64,000 nucleotides of DNA from assembly GCA_965247435.1 (NCBI GenBank), contig OZ252019.1, positions 4,712,001-4,776,000 on the forward strand, in the 5' to 3' direction. The stretch comes from Ilyomonas sp965247435. Lineage in GTDB: Bacteria > Bacteroidota > Bacteroidia > Chitinophagales > Chitinophagaceae. Below the pieces are notes generated by a model. It was not told the origin of the DNA. It did no database searches and saw nothing but the letters and a program-made list of their open reading frames with translations. Below, in pieces: positions 63,028 through 64,000 of the stretch (position 1 is the stretch's first letter; each line of letters opens with the position of its first letter). The position numbers and the translations under genes were made by a program.

Positions 63028-63529
63028 ATAAGTTTTTTTTAAAGGCACCCTCTGTGTAATAAACGTAATCAGCTATACTTTTTAAAAAGCAACCGGTATT
63101 AATTTACAGCTAATGCCATCCGGATATGTAATACAAGTACCTCTGCAAAATTATATTTAACCCATTCAGTTAGCAGACCTGCCTGCCGGCAGGTTCCTTA
63201 TGGCGCATGAGGCTCTACAGGCTATGGCCGCCGCTACTTGCAACGAAACGCAACCTCACGTTGGCAGCAATTACAGGATGACGGCTTCGGTTACTATCAT
63301 TTAATATTGACGAAATACGTAGCACGTATTAAACTATTGAAATATAAGGCGGCATTACACGTAGAAAAATTCCGGGCCGTTTTTATTAAATAAATAGTTC
63401 AGGTACTTAGCAGCAATGTAATTACTGCTAAGTACCTGAACGTAATTTCCTCTGCAAAATCTATAAGTGTGATGTAAAGCAGTGCTGCACTCTTAAAAGA
63501 TCGGCAAGTGGCAGGTAACCGGTATCTAT
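63028..63529. other. Gap between convergent genes with palindromes
   Basis: About 500 bp without a gene. A CCTGCCTGCCGGCAGG-type palindrome lies at about 63179-63194, similar in sequence to stretches near 2045 and 61007. A strong hairpin lies at 63397-63441. Confidence 0.5.
63397..63441. terminator. Strong hairpin between convergent genes
   Basis: Perfect 17-bp inverted repeat (63397-63413 and 63425-63441; arm begins GTTCAGGTACTTAGCAG) with an 11-nt loop. It lies between the GH2 gene (plus) and the oxidoreductase gene (minus) and is likely a two-way terminator, although neither side has a long T-run. Confidence 0.6.
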
Positions 63530-64000
63530 TTATACCAGTTTCATATTTACCGGGTCCCAATGAATTACTTTATTCTGAAAATAACTGTCGTTGCAGGCGA
63601 GGCAGGGAGCAGCGGCGCGAAAGCCAAACTCCGCATTTTCTACTACCGGCTTACCGGTACGTATAGAATTAAAAAAATTGTACATGTGGTCGTGGTGCTC
63701 GTTATAGCCTTCGGGCGTATTATATACAATATCGGATAGCTTCAGCGCTTTTTTATCATCGTCGGTCCAGCGCTTATTGTAATCTGCTGCTATCTGTTTT
63801 TGCATCGCTTCAGGATACGTTTCAAAAGCATCCCAACCACCATAGCCGGGCGCTTTAGGCATTTTATTACGACGAATTACAAAGCCGTTGTCTTTAAAAG
63901 TTATCACGCCTTCGGTGCCGGACATAGTGGTAGAACTGGTTTCACCATTGCCACTTACAAAGTTTACCCGCAGGGATACCTGGAAAGCAGGATGCTCAGG
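63530..64000 (-). CDS. Gfo/Idh/MocA family oxidoreductase, C-terminal part (5' end outside window)
   Basis: About 156 residues visible; the frame is open to the window edge, so the ATG at 63925 is internal and the NAD-binding half is missing. The visible part matches the C-terminal half of secreted Bacteroidota sugar oxidoreductases: an EHPAFQVSLRVNFVSGNGE strand, SGTEGVITF, and the EHHDHMYNFFNSIRTGKPV segment. The ending HWDPVNMKLV is typical. Probable NAD(P)-dependent sugar dehydrogenase. Confidence 0.85.
   Translation of the reverse strand, partial: PEHPAFQVSLRVNFVSGNGETSSTTMSGTEGVITFKDNGFVIRRNKMPKAPGYGGWDAFETYPEAMQKQIAADYNKRWTDDDKKALKLSDIVYNTPEGYNEHHDHMYNFFNSIRTGKPVVENAEFGFRAAAPCLACNDSYFQNKVIHWDPVNMKLV

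Overview
The window looks like a chromosomal segment of a Bacteroidota bacterium, most likely from the Chitinophagaceae or a close family. This rests on content only: a SusC/SusD pair, FG-GAP and ASPIC/UnbV proteins, a long PKD protein with a type IX secretion (type B) C-terminal domain, an UpxY-type NusG paralogue, imelysin-type iron genes, lipobox signal peptides and an ISAs1-type insertion sequence. No rRNA, tRNA or CRISPR array was recognised. The species cannot be named from the sequence alone.

Layout. 1-1.75 kb: end of an M13 metallopeptidase. 2.1-3.9 kb: a RES/Xre toxin-antitoxin pair enclosed by two inverted copies of a ~168-bp hairpin-rich element with TCCGGAAGAA-type ends. 4-7.4 kb: a GH140-like glycosidase and an FG-GAP protein, separated by two tandem copies of a ~200-bp structured repeat (third copy at 58.4 kb). 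7.47-8.76 kb: an intact ISAs1-family element with 23-bp ends and a 10-bp target duplication. 8.9-9.15 kb: a degenerate 21-bp tandem repeat. 9.5-14.2 kb: minus-strand accessory genes: two unknown membrane proteins, a small beta-flower-like protein, and an AT-rich block with an SF2 helicase, a DnaJ-type zinc-finger/coiled-coil protein and two odd small frames. 14.4-16.55 kb: a membrane-anchored beta-propeller sensor-like protein and a possible two-gene toxin-antitoxin pair.

16.7-34 kb is a glycan-use region. A minus-strand run encodes SusC, SusD, a giant FG-GAP/ASPIC protein and a vanadium-haloperoxidase-like protein, preceded by a ROK regulator. A sialidase-like propeller protein and a GH3/PA14 glycosidase diverge next to it, followed by a NUMOD4/HNH endonuclease and a RibD-C/DHFR-like reductase.

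34.5-46.9 kb is a minus-strand exopolysaccharide cluster: Wza-like export lipoprotein, Wzc-like tyrosine autokinase, UpxY-type antiterminator, GT2, Wzy-like polymerase, GT2, two GT-A-like transferases, GT4, WecG/TagA and a polyprenyl-phosphate sugar transferase, ending at a strong hairpin. A GT14 transferase and the 1298-residue PKD protein lie beside it.

52-64 kb holds an AraC regulator; a UPF0175/DUF3368 toxin-antitoxin pair whose toxin is broken by three apparent +1 insertions; a likely iron-related operon (porin, Rieske protein, imelysin, di-heme cytochrome); a truncated RES fragment beside the third structured repeat; rsmA/ksgA; a 2-hydroxyacid dehydrogenase; a GH2 glycosidase; and the end of a Gfo/Idh/MocA oxidoreductase.

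The most notable observations are the structured repeat family with compensatory changes, the inverted hairpin elements around the RES/Xre cassette, the AT-rich helicase block with a possible -1 frameshift gene, and the DUF3368 gene with three same-direction frameshifts.
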